A stretch of 64,000 nucleotides of DNA from Nyssa sinensis (lineage: Eukaryota > Streptophyta > Magnoliopsida > Cornales > Nyssaceae): contig CM018050.1 of the NCBI GenBank assembly GCA_008638375.1, positions 26,293,097 through 26,357,096 on the forward strand, written 5' to 3'. This document shows positions 35,331-47,884 of the stretch, piece after piece (positions within the stretch are counted from its first letter, which is position 1; each line of letters opens with the position of its first letter). A program made the position numbers and the translations under genes. The notes under the pieces are model-generated. The model saw only the letters and a list, made by a program, of their open reading frames with translations. It searched no databases and was not told the origin of the DNA.

Positions 35331-37078
35331 ACCGTTTTCACGACCCGAAACCCACCCTATGCGGATCTCATGTCACGGGGCCGGCCCAATGGTCGTCCCT
35401 ACTTTTCTCATTCTTTGTGTTCATGAAATGTAAACTTAACAGTACTTTAGCGGAAGTCTTAATACAAAATATTGTTTAACATCTGAAAAAAGTAAATTGA
35501 TATAAACTGAACATAAAACCACTCTTAGGTGGTGAATTCATGGGAGAGACTTTATTCACTTCTATCATGCTTCTCAATTGTCTCCCTAAGCCTCTGAACT
35601 CCTACTATGGTTCTGTAGCAATCTCACCTAAAACAAATTAAGTAAGTGGTGTGAGCTAACAAATCTCAGTAAGTAAAAGCCTATCTCCGACACAGGTTAG
35701 AGTTAAAATAGAAAAATATGAACTCATAGGGTGAACATGATAGCCAATTATGACAACAGTTGCAGTTAACGGCAAAATGCCACAATGGCCAATGAATAGT
35801 AAGTCCCAATAAACAAGTATGAGTAATAGTATAGCATGAATATAGGAAAGCTCAATAATAACAGTCAACATAAAAATATACTATCACAATAAATGGGTCA
35901 CAATCAAGTCCAATAAATAAGGGAACTGTCAACATGGAATCATTCATAGGAAAATGACAACATCCTATGAACCCAATAAACATAAACATAACAACAATCA
36001 ATCATAAGTTATGCATTTACTCTGTTCAGGGTTTGACAGACCCTCGGACTTTTGGGGCCCGGCATTCCCCCCTTAACCTCAACGCATATAAAAATTCCCT
36101 TATAACTCAATGCGTAAAAATGTCATCATTGTCATATGTCCGTTCACGGACTTGACCCATAGGTCCTGTCAACTCAGATAGCATCGGATGGATATTGTGA
36201 CTAAGCACAAATCCGACATTCAATTAAATCATGTTTCTTTGTGATTCCATAAAAAGTGCATAAACATGGAATAAGATGCAATGTACATATAACAGTAGGC
36301 CTTTCGAGGCATAGTACAACATAATAATCATGATATCGCAGTCAATAACAACCACAAGATAGAACAATATCAATTGTGGAACAATAACAGTCGGTTCGTA
36401 ACAGAGTACAAAATTTGGCAGTAATAGAAGGAATGTGGCTTGTAAAACCACATGTAAGAGATAGGGTTTACTTACCTTTACTCCGTATGATCAACTTTAA
36501 TACTCCGTAATTTTCTCCTTTCCTTTTGACTTGCCTATACATTAATAAACATGTCTCATTTCTAATATCATTTATCAGTTTGTATACTTCGTTACTCTAA
36601 GTATCTGTTTTACTAATTTAGACTCTACCATTGAGTTTAGGATGTCGAAGAAAGTCAGTTTAGGCTTTCACGGTTTTTAATTTGGACTTCTATACCGAAA
36701 AAGGTAAACGGTCATTTTATATGTCTCTATTTTTTGGGACCTATTTTCATAAATCAGACTTCACCGTTGAGTCTAGAAGGTTTGAAATAATAAAAATTCA
36801 CTATTGACTTAGTTCCATCGGAGTCCGTTTGACTCACATTTCACTCGGGGGCATTTTAGTCATTTTGGCATTTCTATGGGTATTTTATATCTTGGGACTC
36901 CATCTCATGAAACGAACCTCACCATTGGGTCAAGAAGGTCTAAAATAGTAAATTTACACTGTTTATTTGCTAAATTTGGACACCAAAATTTAAAAGAATA
37001 ATTAATTAATTTACTAAATTAATTACTTAACTATATAATATATATATATATATATATATGAGTTCCACATTTGAACAC

Positions 37079-37165
37079 AAGTGCCCTTGTGGCACAGTGG
37101 TGCCCGTAGTGGGGATAAGGATTTCAGCCCTTGCACACCTAGGTTCGAATCCCCTCAGCACCTTC
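37079..37165 (+). repeat. tRNA-derived SINE-like segment in the 3' LTR (A and B boxes)
   Basis: TGGCACAGTGG (37090-37100) fits the Pol III A-box consensus, and GGTTCGAATCC (37142-37152) is a perfect B box, 41 bp apart. The segment resembles the 5' head of plant tRNA-related SINEs. It cannot fold as a good tRNA cloverleaf by inspection, so I do not call a tRNA gene. It is also present in the other LTR, so it was part of the LTR before integration. Confidence 0.6.
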
Positions 37166-37986
37166 TCACCCTTCTTTTTTTTAAATAAAACCAAAAGACC
37201 TTTCAATAGTGGCGGGTCGTAACTAGGACTGGGCAGCCTCCGACCCGACCCGGTCCCATGACCCAACAGTTGACCAGTCACCCCCCGCGATTCTATGGCC
37301 ATTTTTTGGCGGTCTCCGATCACCATCTTCGGCTTCAGTGACTAAAAAATCGCAACCTGCTTCTTCTTTTTTTTCTTCATTTTCTTGCGGTTTTTCACTC
37401 CTTTTCATTTCTAATTGATTCTAAAGCATATCTAATGCATTCTAACACAATTTTAGGCATTTAAAACATATCAAAACAACCCAAAAACTCCCCGTTCAAT
37501 TTTTCGATCATGCACGATATCTACCCATTTCTCAACCGTTTCCTTCACTATTTCTTCCTAAATTCCTATTTTTCCCCCTAGAACAATATTCTACCATCAA
37601 AACCAAGCTTTGGGCAATTCTAAATAAAAGCCAAAAAAATACAGAGAATAAGAAATTGAGTTTTACCTTCTACGACTGTTCTTTTCCTCTCATTTTCTTC
37701 CTAAATTCCTAGTTTTCTCCTTGGATTAAGGTTTACACAATTAAAACAAGGCTTATGCAAGTTAAACACGAAAACCCAAAATTAAAATTCACTGTAAACC
37801 AAAATTTTAACTTACTTCACGGTTGCTTCCTTTTTCCTCCTTCCTCCTCCTCCTCCTCTCATTCCCTCCTCCTAGTTCTCTTCTGCAACCCAAACCCTCA
37901 TCAACTTCTTTCTATTGTTTTTTTTCTTCCCTGCATTTTTTTTTCTTTCACGCATGCAAGCATGTTGGGTTTATATAACTGCCCCT

Positions 37987-37989
<3 letters not shown>

Positions 37990-38039
<50 letters not shown>
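37990..38039 (+). repeat. (CT)n microsatellite in the chromovirus 3' LTR
   Basis: About 25 CT dinucleotides. A corresponding tract lies at about 45540-45594 in the 5' LTR, so it predates integration. Confidence 0.95.
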
Positions 38040-38043
<4 letters not shown>

Positions 38044-38362
38044 ACCTTTCCTCTTTCAGCTTCTGTAAACCCCACCCCCTCCCTTAATACGGAGGTTACA
38101 ATATACATATATATATATATATCTATTTTCCATATATATATATATATGTTCTGATTTTTATTTTTATTTTTATTTTTTTATTTTAGTTTTTTTTTTTTTC
38201 GATATTCGTTCCTAGCTTGCTCTGGTATCGCCCGACCATCATCCGTACATCCAAAACTATTGAGATTCCAAAACCATTCATTTCATTCGATATTGTAACA
38301 TAAAGCCCTATCGGCTCGATTTACATGGTTCGTTCGGTTACAATTTGGGTCAGGGTATTACA

Positions 38363-38376
38363 TTTTTTTCCCCTTT
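38363..38376 (-). promoter_or_regulatory. Polypurine tract of the chromovirus
   Basis: Minus-strand AAAGGGGAAAAAA directly upstream of the 3' LTR. Confidence 0.8.
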
Positions 38377-38399
38377 AAATAAGTTTGGTACCCCAAACT

Positions 38400-38640
38400 T
38401 GACTAAATCAGGGTGCAAATAAACGAGGATACTGAGTACGCATTTCATCATCTCGTTCCCACGTGGCTTCCTCAAGTCGAGAATTCCTCCATAATACCTT
38501 TACCAGTGGAATGGTCTTGTTCCGTAGAACTTGCTCTCGTCAATCTAAGATCTGTACCGGCTGCTCAATATAACTCAAGTCCTCTTGAACATCTAGCGGC
38601 TCGTGCTTGATTATCTGATCTGGGTTGTGCACACACTTCC
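38400..38640 (-). pseudogene. Chromodomain region of the chromovirus integrase tail
   Basis: The minus strand reads V-Q-I-L-D, then a stop, then R-E-Q-V-L-R-N-K-T-I-P-L-V-K-V-L-W-R-N, and E-E-A-T-W-E-R-E-D-E-M. This is the chromodomain-like end of Tekay integrases. A family Arg/Lys codon after I-L-D is a stop here. Confidence 0.82.
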
Positions 38641-38849
38641 TTAACATCGAAACATGGAAAACATTATATACGTGTGCTAGCTCCGCTTGCAAGGCTAGCC
38701 AATATGCCACTAGTCTGACTCATCCGACAATCTTGAACGGTCCAATGTATCGTGGCCCTAGTTTCCCTCTTTTGCCAAACCTGACCACCCCTTTCATCGG
38801 TGATACTTTCAGGAACACATAGTCACTAATCGTGAACTCCAACTCTCAT

Positions 38850-39760
38850 CGTCTAGTGTCAGCATAACTCTTTTTTCGACTCTGAGTTGCTAGTAAACGT
38901 TGCCTAATCAGATGGATCTTATCGCTGGTCTACTCTACTATCTCTAGCCCAAATAGCTTCCTATCGCCTACCCCCGTCCAGCATGGTGGGGATCTACACT
39001 GTCTGCCATATAGTGCCTCATACGGTGCCATACCGATACTGGATTGATAATTGTTGTTGTACGGGAACACCACTAATGGCAGTTGATCCTCCCAACTTCC
39101 CTTGAAATCCATGACACAGAATCGTAGTAAGTCCTCCAATGTCTGTATCGTCCTCTCGGACTGTCCATCTGTCTCGGGGTGGTATGCAGTGCTGAGACTC
39201 AATTATGTGCCCATAGCCTTCTGTAGACTCCTCCAGAACTTAGACACAAATCATAGGATCTCGGTCGGATACAATGGATACTGGAACTTCATGTAATCGA
39301 ATGATCTCCCTCATATAAAGCATGGCCAATCATTCTAAAGTCTGAGTCGTCTTGGTTGCAAGAAAATGAGCCGTCTTTGTCAGTCTGTCGATGATCACCC
39401 ATATTGAATCATTCCTATGCGATGTCTTAGGCAACCCTAATACAAAATCCATTGTGATATGCTCTCATTTCCACTCTAGTATTGGAAGTGATAATGGAAG
39501 TCCTCCTGGATTCTGGTGATCAACCTTGATCCGCTGGCACTCCATACATCGTGCAATGTGCTTAGCTATATCCTTCGATATGGGTACATTTTTGTATTTC
39601 CCTAACCACCAGTAAGTGTTCCTCATATTGTGGTACATTTTTGTATTTCTCGGGTGTATAGTAAATCTAGAACTGTGTACCTCATCAAGAATCCCCTTCC
39701 TAATATCAGATACATCTAGCACGCAGATCCTTTCATGATAATACAACACTCCATCTCTTA
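38850..39760 (-). pseudogene. Chromovirus integrase (broken)
   Basis: 39465-39749 carries the HHCC zinc region: H-S-S-R-F-T-I-H-P at the first pair and C-M-E-C at the second. 38930-39202 carries [20 protein letters not shown] with the catalytic Glu, and then the [13 protein letters not shown] motif. The stretch between them (39203-39464), containing the first two Asp positions, is broken by stops and frame changes. Confidence 0.9.
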
Positions 39761-40068
39761 TAGTGAACTTTGTATTCCCTCCAGTCTCAACCTCTTGGCG
39801 AAGCTTAACTAACTTTCCATCGTGAGCCTGCTAATTCTCTGATCTTGTCAACAATCGTAAGACCGATTGTGACGTTAGCACACATGGCCCTGGATCTTAG
39901 CAGAATCACCTCAACCTCCATTGCCTCTAAGTCCTGTAGTAGTTCTTCTTGTGTAGTCAACAAACAAGCAAGACTCCCTGATGACTTCCTGCTAAGAGCA
40001 TCAACCACTACATTCACCTTCCTTGAATGGTACTATATACTGAGCTCGTAGTCCTTAATCAACTCTAA

Positions 40069-41330
40069 TCAACGTCGTTGGCACATATTGAGCTCTTTCT
40101 GTGTAAGCAAATACTTAAGACTTTTGTGATCAGTGAAAATCTCACATGTAGCTCCATACAGATAATGCCTCCAGATTTTCAGTGCAAAGACAATAGCTGC
40201 AAGCTCGAGGTCGTGAGTTACATAGTTCTTCTCAAGTGGCCTCAGTTGCCGTGAAGCATAAGCTACCACCTTTCCCTGTTGCATCAGAACACACCCCAAG
40301 CCTTACTGTAAGGCATCACTAGTAGATCACAAAACCCTTTGTCCCATCTGGTACTGTTAGGATTAGAGCTGTGACCAGTCTGTTCTTCAACTCTTGAAAA
40401 CTTTGCTCCCTCTCCCCAGTCCAGATGAATGAAACATTCTTCCTGGTTAATTGGGTGATTAGTGTAGCTATCTTGGAGAAATCCTTGACAAATCTCCTAT
40501 AGTAGCCAACTAAACCCATGAAACTGCGAACCTCCATGATAGTAATCGGCCAAGGGCCAACTGGTAATAGCTTTTATCTTCTAGGGGTCCACGAAGATAC
40601 CATCCTTACTGACCACATGCCCTAAGAAAAAAATGCTTGGGAGCAGGAATTTACACTTCTTCAATTTAGTATATAGCTTTTGCTCCCATAGCTTCTATAG
40701 TACTTTCCTCAAATGCACCTCGTGTTCTTCCTGGTTCTTAGAATAGACCAAAATGTCATCATTAAATACTATTACGAAGTCGTCTAAGTACGACTTGAAC
40801 ACCCTGTTCATTAAAACCATGAATGCGGCTAGGGCATTAGTCACTCCAAAAGGCATAACCAGAAACTCATAATGTCCATACCAAGTCCTGAATGTTGTCT
40901 TTTGAATGTTTGTGGGTTTAACTTTCAATTGGTGATAACCCAACCTCAAGTCAATCTTTGAGAACACCTGAGCCCCCTTTAGCTGGTCGAATAGATCATC
41001 TACCCTAAGTAGTGGATACTTGTTCTTAATGGTGACCTTGTTCAGTTCACGATAATCAATACATAGCCTCATGGTCCCATCATTCTTCTTGACAAATAGT
41101 ACGGGGCACCCCATGGCGATGAACTAGGTCGTATAAAACCCTTGTCTAACAGTTCCTGTAGCTGAAGCTTTAACTCTTTCAGCTCTGTTAGGGCCATTCT
41201 GTAGGGTGTCTTGGATATAGGATGCAGTGTTTGGCAATACGTCGATGCTAAACTCAATCTCTTTGTCCATACGCATCCCTAGAAGATAGTCTAAAATCAC
41301 CTCAGAGAATTCCCTAGAAATGGGAATCTC
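40069..41330 (-). pseudogene. Chromovirus reverse transcriptase and RNase H (broken)
   Basis: 40695-41257 (two overlapping frames) holds the [38 protein letters not shown] and F-N-D-D-I-L-V-Y-S at the polymerase site, where the family usually has F-I-D-D. 40319-40537 has MGLVGYYRRFVKDFSKIA, the RT-RNase H connection. 40069-40299 has RNase H with [13 protein letters not shown] and [18 protein letters not shown]. Frameshifts near 41110, 40690 and 40310 separate the pieces. Confidence 0.93.
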
Positions 41331-41332
41331 CT

Positions 41333-41870
41333 TTAACACAGGCTACTGTGACTCAGTGTCCTAGATACTACAAAGAAACCATGGCATCCCTTGCGAAGCA
41401 GACGCCTAGCTTGTATAGCAGAAACAAAATAGGGTAGAGCAACCACTTCTGTTCCCTGAAACTCAACGGTCAAAAATCTAGGGTTCTGAATCAGCACTCG
41501 CTTGGTCACACAATCTATAGTGGCGTGGTTTGTAGTCAACCAGTCCATACCAATAATAACATTGTACCCACAGATTTCTAATGGTATAAGATCAGCAAGT
41601 AAAGGTATTCCAATAATCCGTTTCTCACAATCCTTATACATTGCCTCTCCCAATAATGATTTCCCCGATGGTATAGTCATATTAAGTAAGTACCCTAGTG
41701 GTTCTATCAATATGTTTAATTTAGCAGAATATGCCAGAGATATAAAAGAGTGCGTAAAACCAATATCGAATAAGACATGGGCAGGCTGGGAATAAACTAG
41801 AAGGGTACCTGCGACCTATAGAAGTCGAAGCCTGTATATCACTTGGCATTATGGAGAAAACCCGTTCGGA
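41333..41870 (-). pseudogene. Chromovirus protease region (broken)
   Basis: The minus strand reads V-L-F-D-I-G-F-T-H-S-F-I-S near 41730-41790: the retropepsin site with D-I-G in place of D-T/S-G. It is followed by the open piece 41333-41710 with V-I-I-G-M-D-W-L, the flap-distal conserved motif. Loss of the catalytic-triad Thr/Ser suggests a dead protease. Confidence 0.85.
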
Positions 41871-41979
41871 CCTGCTGCGAGACATTTCCCTATCCATTCC
41901 TGCAGTTTTGGGGCCTGTTCACTGTGGTTGTAGGTGCTGGTGCCCTAATTGAAGCGGCATTGGCAGTGGCTTGGTTGAC

Positions 41980-42915
41980 TTGAGGGTACTTCCTTGCAAA
42001 ATGTCCCACCTGGCCACAATAATAACAAGTATTACTGTCCTTCAAACACTGACCCCTGTGAATCTTCTGACAATTGGGCCATTTAACTGCGGCCCCCTCA
42101 GTATTGCTCAGCCTCCTCTAACTAGGCCTTAGAGCTCGAGATCCAGTCCCGGGTCTGGTGAATGAGGTCCTTGCCTAAAGGAAGAAGACCCTAACCTCCG
42201 ATTCTAACTGCCTCCTAACGTCTGATTTGCCCGTCTCTTGGCGAACTCTTCGCCACTCTTCTCAATAATCTTAGTAGTGGTCACTACGTCATTGTAGGTA
42301 GGTAACTGCTGAGGCCTCAGTCTGTCCTTGATGGCCCATCGTAGCCCTTCCTCAAACTTTCAGGCCTTGAGATCCTCACTGTTGACAACATTAGGGGCGA
42401 ATCTGGCCAACTCAGTGAACATGGCCTCATACTGTTCCACTTATCATATTGCTTTGTTGTAGTACCATAAACTTAGCAATTTTTCGGTTCTTCACTTTTC
42501 GGGGAAATACTTCTCATTGAACACTGTGGTAAAGCACTGCCTAGTCCATGTCCAGTTCCCTGGCCTCCTCAAGCAACCACCATTTATGTGCATCTCCCTT
42601 GAATATATATGTGGCGTATGCCACCTTCTATGTCTCAGTGCACGGCAGGATACGAGAAATTCTGTTCATCTCTAAGAGCCACTCATCTGCAGCTATAGCT
42701 CCCTGAGTATCATCAAAAGATGGAGGCTTCATTTTCTAAAACCGCTTATATGGGAACGTTGGATCAGGCTCATTCCCCTAATGGCTACCCAAGTTGACAA
42801 GCTGCTCCTGTCGTACTGATTGGCTTCGGGGTAGAGTCTCAATAACCCTCTCTATCAGTTGTTCCAATCGCGCGATGCGCTCTATAGCGGTCGTTGTAGT
42901 ACTTGTGTTATCCAT
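41980..42915 (-). pseudogene. Chromovirus gag (broken)
   Basis: Starts at the ATG 42913-42915 (MDNTSTTTTAIERIARLEQL, a coiled N-terminus). It continues through PPSFDDTQGAIAADEWL, a typical gypsy gag motif, and W-T-W-T-R-Q-C-F with F-N-E-K-Y-F-P. It ends in a CCHC knuckle C-Y-Y-C-G-Q-V-G-H-F-A-R-K at about 41988-42031. Multiple stops and at least two frame changes, so no frame longer than about 60 codons survives. Confidence 0.88.
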
Positions 42916-43072
42916 CATTATGAAAGATATTCAGTACATTTATATAAGATTATAGTCAATAGCCACATAAGGTTGAACATAAAGGTTTCGGTCTTACTAT
43001 TAATTCATTCCTAGACATAACAGTTCTAGTGTTCTAATCCTGTCTCCCATAACTCACTAGCACCTAAAACTT

Positions 43073-43085
43073 AACTCTGATACCA
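43073..43085 (-). promoter_or_regulatory. Primer-binding site of the chromovirus
   Basis: Minus-strand TGGTATCAGAGTT, three bases after the 5' LTR. Initiator-tRNA type, with one mismatch to the usual TGGTATCAGAGC. Confidence 0.88.
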
Positions 43086-43088
43086 AGC

Positions 43089-45540
43089 TGTCATGACCCG
43101 AAACCCATCATATGTGGATCTCGTGTTGCGGGGCCGGCCATCTCATTCTTTGTGTTCATGAAATGTAAACTTAACAGTAATTTAGGGGAAGTCTTAACAC
43201 AAATATTGTTTAACATCTGAAAAATGTAAACCGATATAAACTGAACATAAAACCACTCTTAGGTGGTGAATACATGGGAGAGACTCTATTCACTTCTATT
43301 ATGCTCCTCAACTGTCTTCCTAAGCTCCTGAACTCTTACTATGGTTCTGTAGCATTCTCACCTAAAATAAATTAAATAAGTGGTGTGAGCTAACAAAGCT
43401 CAGTAAGTAAAAGCCTATTTTCAACACGGGTTAGGGTTAACAGAGAAAAATATGAACTCATAGGGTGAACATGATAGCCAATTATGACAACAGTTGCAGT
43501 TAACGGTAAAATGCCACAATGGCCAATGAACAGTAAGTCCTAATAAACAAGTATAAGTAATGGTATAACATGAATATGGGAAAGCTCAATAATAACAATC
43601 AACATAAAAATACATTGCCACAATAAACCGGTCACAATCAAGTCCAATAAATAAGGGAACTGTCAACATGAAATCATTAATAGGAAAATGACAACATCTT
43701 ATGAACCCAATAAACGTAAACATAACAACAATCAATCATAAGTGATGCATTTACTCTATTCAGGGTTTGACAGACCCTCGGTCTTTTGGGGCCCAGCATT
43801 CCTCCCCTTCACCTCAATGCATATAAAAATGCCCTTATAACTCAATGCGTAAAAACGTCATCATTGCCATATGTCCGTTCACTGACTCGACCCATAGGTC
43901 CTGTCAACTCAAATAGCATCGGATGGATATTGTGACTAAGTACAAATCCGACATTCAATTAAATCATGATTCTTTTGTGATTCCATAAGAAGTGCATAGG
44001 CATGGAATAACATGCAATGGACATATAACAGTAGGCCTTTCAAGGCATAGTACAACACAATAATCATAATATCGTAGTCAATAATAACCACAAGATAGAA
44101 CAATATCAATTGTAGAACAATACAGTCGGTTCGTAACAGAGTACAAAATTTGGCAGTAATAGAAGGAATGTGGCTTGGAAAACCACATGTAAGAGATAGG
44201 GTTTACTTACCTTTACTCTGTATGATCTACTTTAATACTCCGTAATTTTCTCCTTTCCTTTTGACTTTCCTATACATCAATAAACATGTCTCAGTTCTAA
44301 TATCATTTATCAATTTGTATACTTCGTTACTCGAAGTATCTCTTTTACTAATTTAGACTCTACCATTGAGTTCAGGATGTCGAAGAAAGTCAGTTTAGGC
44401 TTTCACGATTTTCAATTTGGACTTCTATACCGAAAAGGGCAAAACGGTCATTTTATATGTCTTTATTTTTTGGGACCTATTTTCACAAATCAGGACTTCA
44501 CCGTTGAGTCCAGAAGGTTTGAAATAAAAATTCACTATTGACTTAGTTCCATCGGAGTCCGTTTGACTCACATTTGACTCGGGGGCATTTTGGTCATTTT
44601 GGCATTTCTACAGGTATTTTATTTTTTGAGACTCCGTCTCATGAAATGGACCTCACCATTGGGTCCAAAAGGTCTAAAATAGTAAATTTACTTTATTCAT
44701 TTACTAAATTTGGACACCGGAATTTAAAATAATAATTAATTAATTTACTAAATTAATTACTTAACTATATAATATATATGTTTATTAGTTCCACATTTGA
44801 ACACAAGTGCCCTTGTGGCACAGTGGTGCCCTTAGTGGGCATAAGGCTTTCAGCCCTTGCACACCCTAGGTTCGAATCCCCTCAGCACCTTCCCACCCCC
44901 GACTAGAAAACCGCAACCTGCTTCTTCTTTTTTTTTTCTTCATTTTCTTGTGGTTTTTCACTCCTTTTCATTTCTAATTGATTCTAAAGCATATCTAACG
45001 CATTCTAACACGATTTTAGGCATTTAAAATAGATCAAAGCAACCCAAAAACTCTCCGTTCAATTTTTCGATCATGCATGATATCTATCCCATTTCTCAAC
45101 CGTTTCCTTTGCGGTTTCTTCCTAAATTCCTATTTTTTCCCCTAGAACAACATTCTACCATCAAAACCAAGCTTTGGGAAATTCTAAATAAAAGCCAGAA
45201 AAATACAGAGAACAAGAAACTGAGTTTTACCTTTTGTGACTATTCTTCTCCTCTCTTTTTTTTCCTAAATTCCTAGTTTTCTCTCTAGATTAAGGTTTAC
45301 ACAATTAAAACAAGGCTTATGCAAGTTAAACATGAAAACTAGAAATTGAAATTCACTGTTAACCAAAATTTCAACTTACTTCATGGCTGCTTCCTTTTTC
45401 CTCCTTCCTCTTCCTCCTATCATTCTCTCTTCCTAGTTCTTTTCTGCAACCCGGACCCTCCTCAACTTCCTTTTGTTTTTTTTTTTTTCTTTCACGCATG
45501 CAAGCATGCTGAGCTTATATAACTGCCCCTCAATCTCTCC

Positions 45541-45595
<55 letters not shown>

Positions 45596-45979
45596 CCTCA
45601 CAACCTTTCCTCTTTCAGCTTCCATAAGCCCCACCCCCTTCCTTAATGTGTAGGTTACAATATACACATATATATATATATACATATATAGCCTGATATG
45701 TATATATATCTATATATATACACACACACACACACATATATACATATACATATATATATATATCTATTTTCCATATATATATGTTCTGATTTTTATTTTA
45801 TTATTATTTATTTATTTGATATTATTTCTTGGCTTGTTCGGGTATTGCCCGGCCATCATCCGTACATGCAATACTATTGAGATTCCAAAACCATTCATTT
45901 CATTCGGTATTGTAACATAAAGTCCTATCGGCTCGGTTTACATGGTTCGCTCGGTTACAATTTAGGTCAGGGTATTACA
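43089..45979 (-). repeat. 5' LTR of the chromovirus
   Basis: 2891 bp, TGTCATGACCCG to GGTATTACA on the + strand, aligned throughout with 35336-38362. It has its own CT tract (about 45540-45594) and TA/CA tracts (45660-45780). Confidence 0.92.
44804..44890 (+). repeat. SINE-like segment in the 5' LTR (A and B boxes)
   Basis: TGGCACAGTGG at 44816-44826 and GGTTCGAATCC at 44869-44879, identical to the boxes in the other LTR. Confidence 0.6.
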
Positions 45980-45984
45980 AGCGT

Positions 45985-47085
45985 TTTTTGATGAGAATAA
46001 ATGTGATTTTCTGAAATAAACCAATTTCTAAAAACTCTTTTTCCAAAAGTAAATTAGCCTATAGTTAAAACTAACTCATACTTAAGGTCAAATTAATCAT
46101 AGTAAAATTCATATCTAAACTTAAGAACAATTCTAATGCCCAGTGCTTAAATGCAAATGCATGATATGCATGAATACATACTTTCGAATTGCACACTTCT
46201 TCAGATATTATTGTAGATGTAAATTGTCTTGAGTCTTTACTTAATAACTAGCAGTATATCACACGACTCAATTTTGACTCAACAATATACTATATAAAGA
46301 ATTATAACTTTTGAAAAAGAATTACCTAATATAAATTGTCTAATTTTCTTAACAATTTTATTTTTTCCTAATAGGGATATTCTTGCCATTTGTATTTGTC
46401 ACTAATGGCTCTTGACGACATGGATGGAATTGTTATCAACTTTAAAAATTTTGAGAGTGCAATTTAATTTTAAAATCTAGATAGATAACATTTTTGTCAA
46501 AAATCTCACAAAAGTTTAGTATAATTTATCTCAAAAAAAAGAGTAAGAAATTATTAGTACTACATTATTATTTTTTTAAATAAAAGCAAATTTTCTATAC
46601 CCGAATAGTAGTAAACTTAGTATCCATTAGTTTAGATTAGCCACAAAAGTACCCATGTTAAAAACCTAATTAGGCTATCCCGAGGAAGGAAGCAAGCAGT
46701 TTTTTGGAAAACTCACTTTTGATGGGTCAAGTCATTTTTTAGAGCTCCAAGGATGAAGCATGTCTTCTTTTAAATTTGCTACCTTCTCTCAATTCAAGAG
46801 TAGCAATTGTGCTTTCTTTTATTAAAAAAATATGAACCTCACATTTATTTATTGTAAAATTTAAAGCAAAACTTTTTATAAGACAAAAGATTTTGAATCC
46901 CGCAATCATAATAAATAAAAGATAATAAAACATTTTATTTTCATTAGAGTATTAAAATATAGTCCGTTAATATTTAAAAAGTGAGTTTAATTACCACTAA
47001 AAGACAAATTTTATATGATACACATAACTTAAATACCTTTTACCGATTCATAAAAAAAAAATATATATATATATGTAAGTAACGA
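45985..47085. other. Intergenic, nothing recognised
   Basis: AT-rich, no repeat pair or coding motif noticed. The minus-strand frame at 46739-46933 has no recognisable features. Confidence 0.45.
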
Positions 47086-47139
47086 ATGTGTATATTAAAT
47101 AACAAAAGATACATTTATTATTTTTTTTCTTCATTTATT

Positions 47140-47430
47140 GGGGGTGGTGTTATGGATAATGGCCAAAAGTCGCTGTCATCCGATCTGTTGGTGGTGGTGG
47201 TGTGTCCGACCACTCTCCGTCGCCAACACACGTCGCGATTCTACGCTTCTTTCTCATTAGTCTGCTTTAAAAATACTCGAAACCAAAACATTTCGAAGTT
47301 GGGAGTTGGGACCAACGTTGCAGCACTAAACAACGCCAAAGCAATTAGCAGCTTCGCTGTATCTCTCTAAATTATCTTCTCTCTCCAGTCGCAGACAGCA
47401 AAGCTCCGCGGTGACTCCCAATCAAAGTCA
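47140..47430 (+). other. Possible host-gene 5' region and first exon
   Basis: A GC-richer island in AT-rich DNA. It holds an open frame from the ATG at 47152 (MDNGQKSLSSDLL...) to 47370, then a pyrimidine-rich CTTCTCTCTCCAG and a plausible 5' splice site CAG/GTAAAG at 47430. The composition resembles a plant 5' UTR/first exon. No homologue is recognised and no downstream exon is identifiable among the elements to the right. It could also be element leader sequence. Confidence 0.25.
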
Positions 47431-47494
47431 GGTAAAGATCGATCAACGCAGTAGTATTCGAATAATCTCTTAATTTTCATCTGTAATTCTTCAA

Positions 47495-47501
47495 TACATA
47501 C

Positions 47502-47534
<33 letters not shown>

Positions 47535-47535
47535 C
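47495..47535 (+). repeat. (CATA)n-(TA)n microsatellite
   Basis: CATACATACATACATACATA followed by TA repeats. Confidence 0.9.
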
Positions 47536-47884
47536 ACTCACGCGCTGCTCTGTTTGTTTTTATCTTGTGATGATCACGCTTTTGATTGATTTGACCTTGG
47601 TAAATGTTCAATTTTTTGCTTATTGGTTGTGTTTTTGCTTTTGATCAGTGAGAGTCTTCCTACAGAAAACCTTAACCCTCTGAAATGTTATGTATTTATA
47701 TTATATTTGTTTTTCAAAAATTTTTGTTGAAAAGATTTATCATGAAATTCAAATAAAGCTCGATTAGTATATCAGTATATCGTTCCTTTTTACTTTCCAA
47801 TTTCTTAAATAATTTGGGAAGGATGATAAATTAAAAATCAGATAAAATTATTAAGCTTGTCAACAAGTTTTCTTCTTTCTAGAT

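Larger units (their letters stand above)
35336..38362 (-). repeat. 3' LTR of the chromovirus
   Basis: 3027 bp. Contains the Pol III box pair at 37090-37152, an extra ~150 bp (about 37170-37340) absent from the other LTR, and a long CT microsatellite (37990-38039). Confidence 0.92.
35331..45984 (-). mobile_element. Complete but dead Tekay/Del-type chromovirus (Ty3/gypsy)
   Basis: Element 35336-45979, minus strand, with LTRs of 3027 bp (35336-38362) and 2891 bp (43089-45979). Flanks ACCGT (35331-35335) and AGCGT (45980-45984) match at 4 of 5. The primer site (tRNA-iMet), polypurine tract and gag-protease-RT-RNase H-integrase-chromodomain order are all visible. Integrase following RNase H makes it Ty3/gypsy; the C-terminal chromodomain-like tail with L-W-R-N and E-E-A-T-W-E motifs puts it with the Tekay/Del chromoviruses, which are thought to use the chromodomain for heterochromatin targeting. 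Every domain has stops or frameshifts. The left LTR starts TT instead of TG, a terminal mutation. Confidence 0.93.

Noticed and set aside
37084..37165. tRNA gene in the chromovirus LTR
   Set aside because: A and B boxes are present but I cannot form acceptor and anticodon stems. It is better described as a SINE-like segment.
46380..46540. Possible third foldback MITE (GTATAATTTATCTC end near 46520)
   Set aside because: Only one arm is suggestive; no matching left end or TSD found.
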